The notes under the pieces: model-generated | Seen by the model: only the letters and a program-made list of their open reading frames with translations | What the model was told of the DNA's origin: nothing | The model's database searches: none | Shown: piece by piece, positions 63,567 to 64,000 of the stretch | How positions within the stretch are numbered: the first letter of the stretch is position 1 | Layout: every line of letters starts with the position of its first letter | Position numbers and translations under genes: made by a program | Assembly (NCBI RefSeq): GCF_002014985.1 | Contig: NZ_MUXU01000033.1 | Location: 4,226-68,225 of the forward strand | DNA: 64,000 bases | From: Moraxella caviae | GTDB taxonomy: Bacteria; Pseudomonadota; Gammaproteobacteria; Pseudomonadales; Moraxellaceae | Direction of reading: 5' to 3'

Positions 63567-64000
63567 TTACTTTTTTTTGATGTTTTGGATTTTATCGTAG
63601 TACTCCTCCATCAACTCTTGAAAAGCATTGGTAATCATTGTGACACACACCAATCCTTGTTCGGTTTGCCCCAAATGCTCAAACAGCTTTAAAAAATTAT
63701 CGCCATTTGTCGCCAAGGGCTTACCATCGGTATCTTGCACATTCCACTTAGCCAGCAAATACTCACCAATGACAAACATCAAAGCAACATTTTTGTGCAT
63801 TTCGTCTTTTTTGGCTTCCATCGCTTGACGGCTCAAAGTGTTTTTGGTGAGCGGGTTGCGAGTGTTTAACTCTTCGCCCACAGTGGCAAAAGCCCGTTGA
63901 AAAGCCTCATCATGCTTCATCTCAAGCGTCAATTCCAAGCCTGTTTCGTCATGCTTGATGGTTTTGGTAACTTTAATATCTTGGCTATTTTCAAAACCCG
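63567..64000 (-). CDS. Tail assembly chaperone G (5' end outside window)
   Basis: The reading frame is open to the window edge (GFENSQDIKVTKTIKHDETG and LELTLEMKHDEAFQRAFATV), so the gene starts beyond 64000. The visible part is about 143 residues and ends NIKKK. A run of eight A followed by G at the end of the frame allows -1 frameshifting into T. G and GT coat the tape measure protein during tail assembly. Confidence 0.88.
   Translation of the reverse strand, partial: GFENSQDIKVTKTIKHDETGLELTLEMKHDEAFQRAFATVGEELNTRNPLTKNTLSRQAMEAKKDEMHKNVALMFVIGEYLLAKWNVQDTDGKPLATNGDNFLKLFEHLGQTEQGLVCVTMITNAFQELMEEYYDKIQNIKKK
63570..63578 (-). promoter_or_regulatory. Slippery sequence for programmed -1 frameshift (G to GT)
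   Basis: AAAAAAAAG on the reverse strand. In frame 0 it reads ATC AAA AAA AAG TAA, i.e. the heptamer A-AAA-AAG directly before the G stop. A -1 shift continues as GTA ATC GCC into T. Confidence 0.85.

Noticed and set aside
1..64000. tRNA or rRNA genes
   Set aside because: No cloverleaf with a GTTCGAATCC-like arm or rRNA signature was recognised on reading; a covariance-model scan would be needed to exclude them fully.

Overview
The window looks like a chromosomal segment of a Moraxella-like gammaproteobacterium (Moraxellaceae). The inference rests on the gene set and moderate GC content: a GTP-type PEP carboxykinase, a UspA/YadA-like trimeric autotransporter, separate YjjP/YjjB halves, and AT-rich intergenic DNA. 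No rRNA or tRNA gene, complete insertion sequence or CRISPR array was recognised.

Layout. 1-4.8 kb: surface polysaccharide genes, namely an acyltransferase cut by the window edge and the dTDP-rhamnose set rfbB-rfbD-rfbA-rfbC. 5.1-9.7 kb: pckG and nrdA; nrdA has two NrdR-type boxes upstream. 9.8-13.4 kb: an M48 lipoprotein protease and a stress/toxin-antitoxin patch (HicB without HicA, a BrnT-like toxin with a short partner, a stand-alone RelA/SpoT synthetase). 13.4-21 kb: an unrecognised reverse-strand envelope cluster of seven genes. It includes an 888-residue protein combining M23, SGNH and lysozyme-like regions, a membrane-anchored CPYC thioredoxin-fold protein and a probable outer-membrane protein. 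21.1-25.5 kb: a trimeric autotransporter with a duplicated 232-codon stalk module, and a BamE-like/OmpA fusion lipoprotein.

25.5-43.5 kb is mostly core housekeeping: ybaB-recR, rnd, a ubiquinone-type hydroxylase, glnA, ilvE, yjjP-yjjB, a LysR regulator, ruvA, fba, pgk and a HIT protein. One glycosyltransferase-like gene is split by a frameshift in a C7 tract.

43.6-64 kb is one end of a lambda-like (siphovirus) prophage. A tyrosine integrase and four small forward genes are followed by reverse-strand lysis and tail genes in lambda order when read from the window edge: G/GT, tape measure H, M, L, K, I, J. G and T overlap through a slippery A8G tract, as expected for a programmed -1 frameshift. 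The tail operon carries many inserted cassettes: two hicAB pairs, a vapBC pair, a lipoprotein, and four tiny membrane proteins too short for normal gene calling. Most are bounded by strong intrinsic terminators. Three forward promoters with near-perfect TTGACA/T-N17-TATAAT spacing are each accompanied by an inverted repeat. One drives a highly acidic 122-residue orphan protein. Capsid, packaging, repressor and replication genes must lie outside the window.
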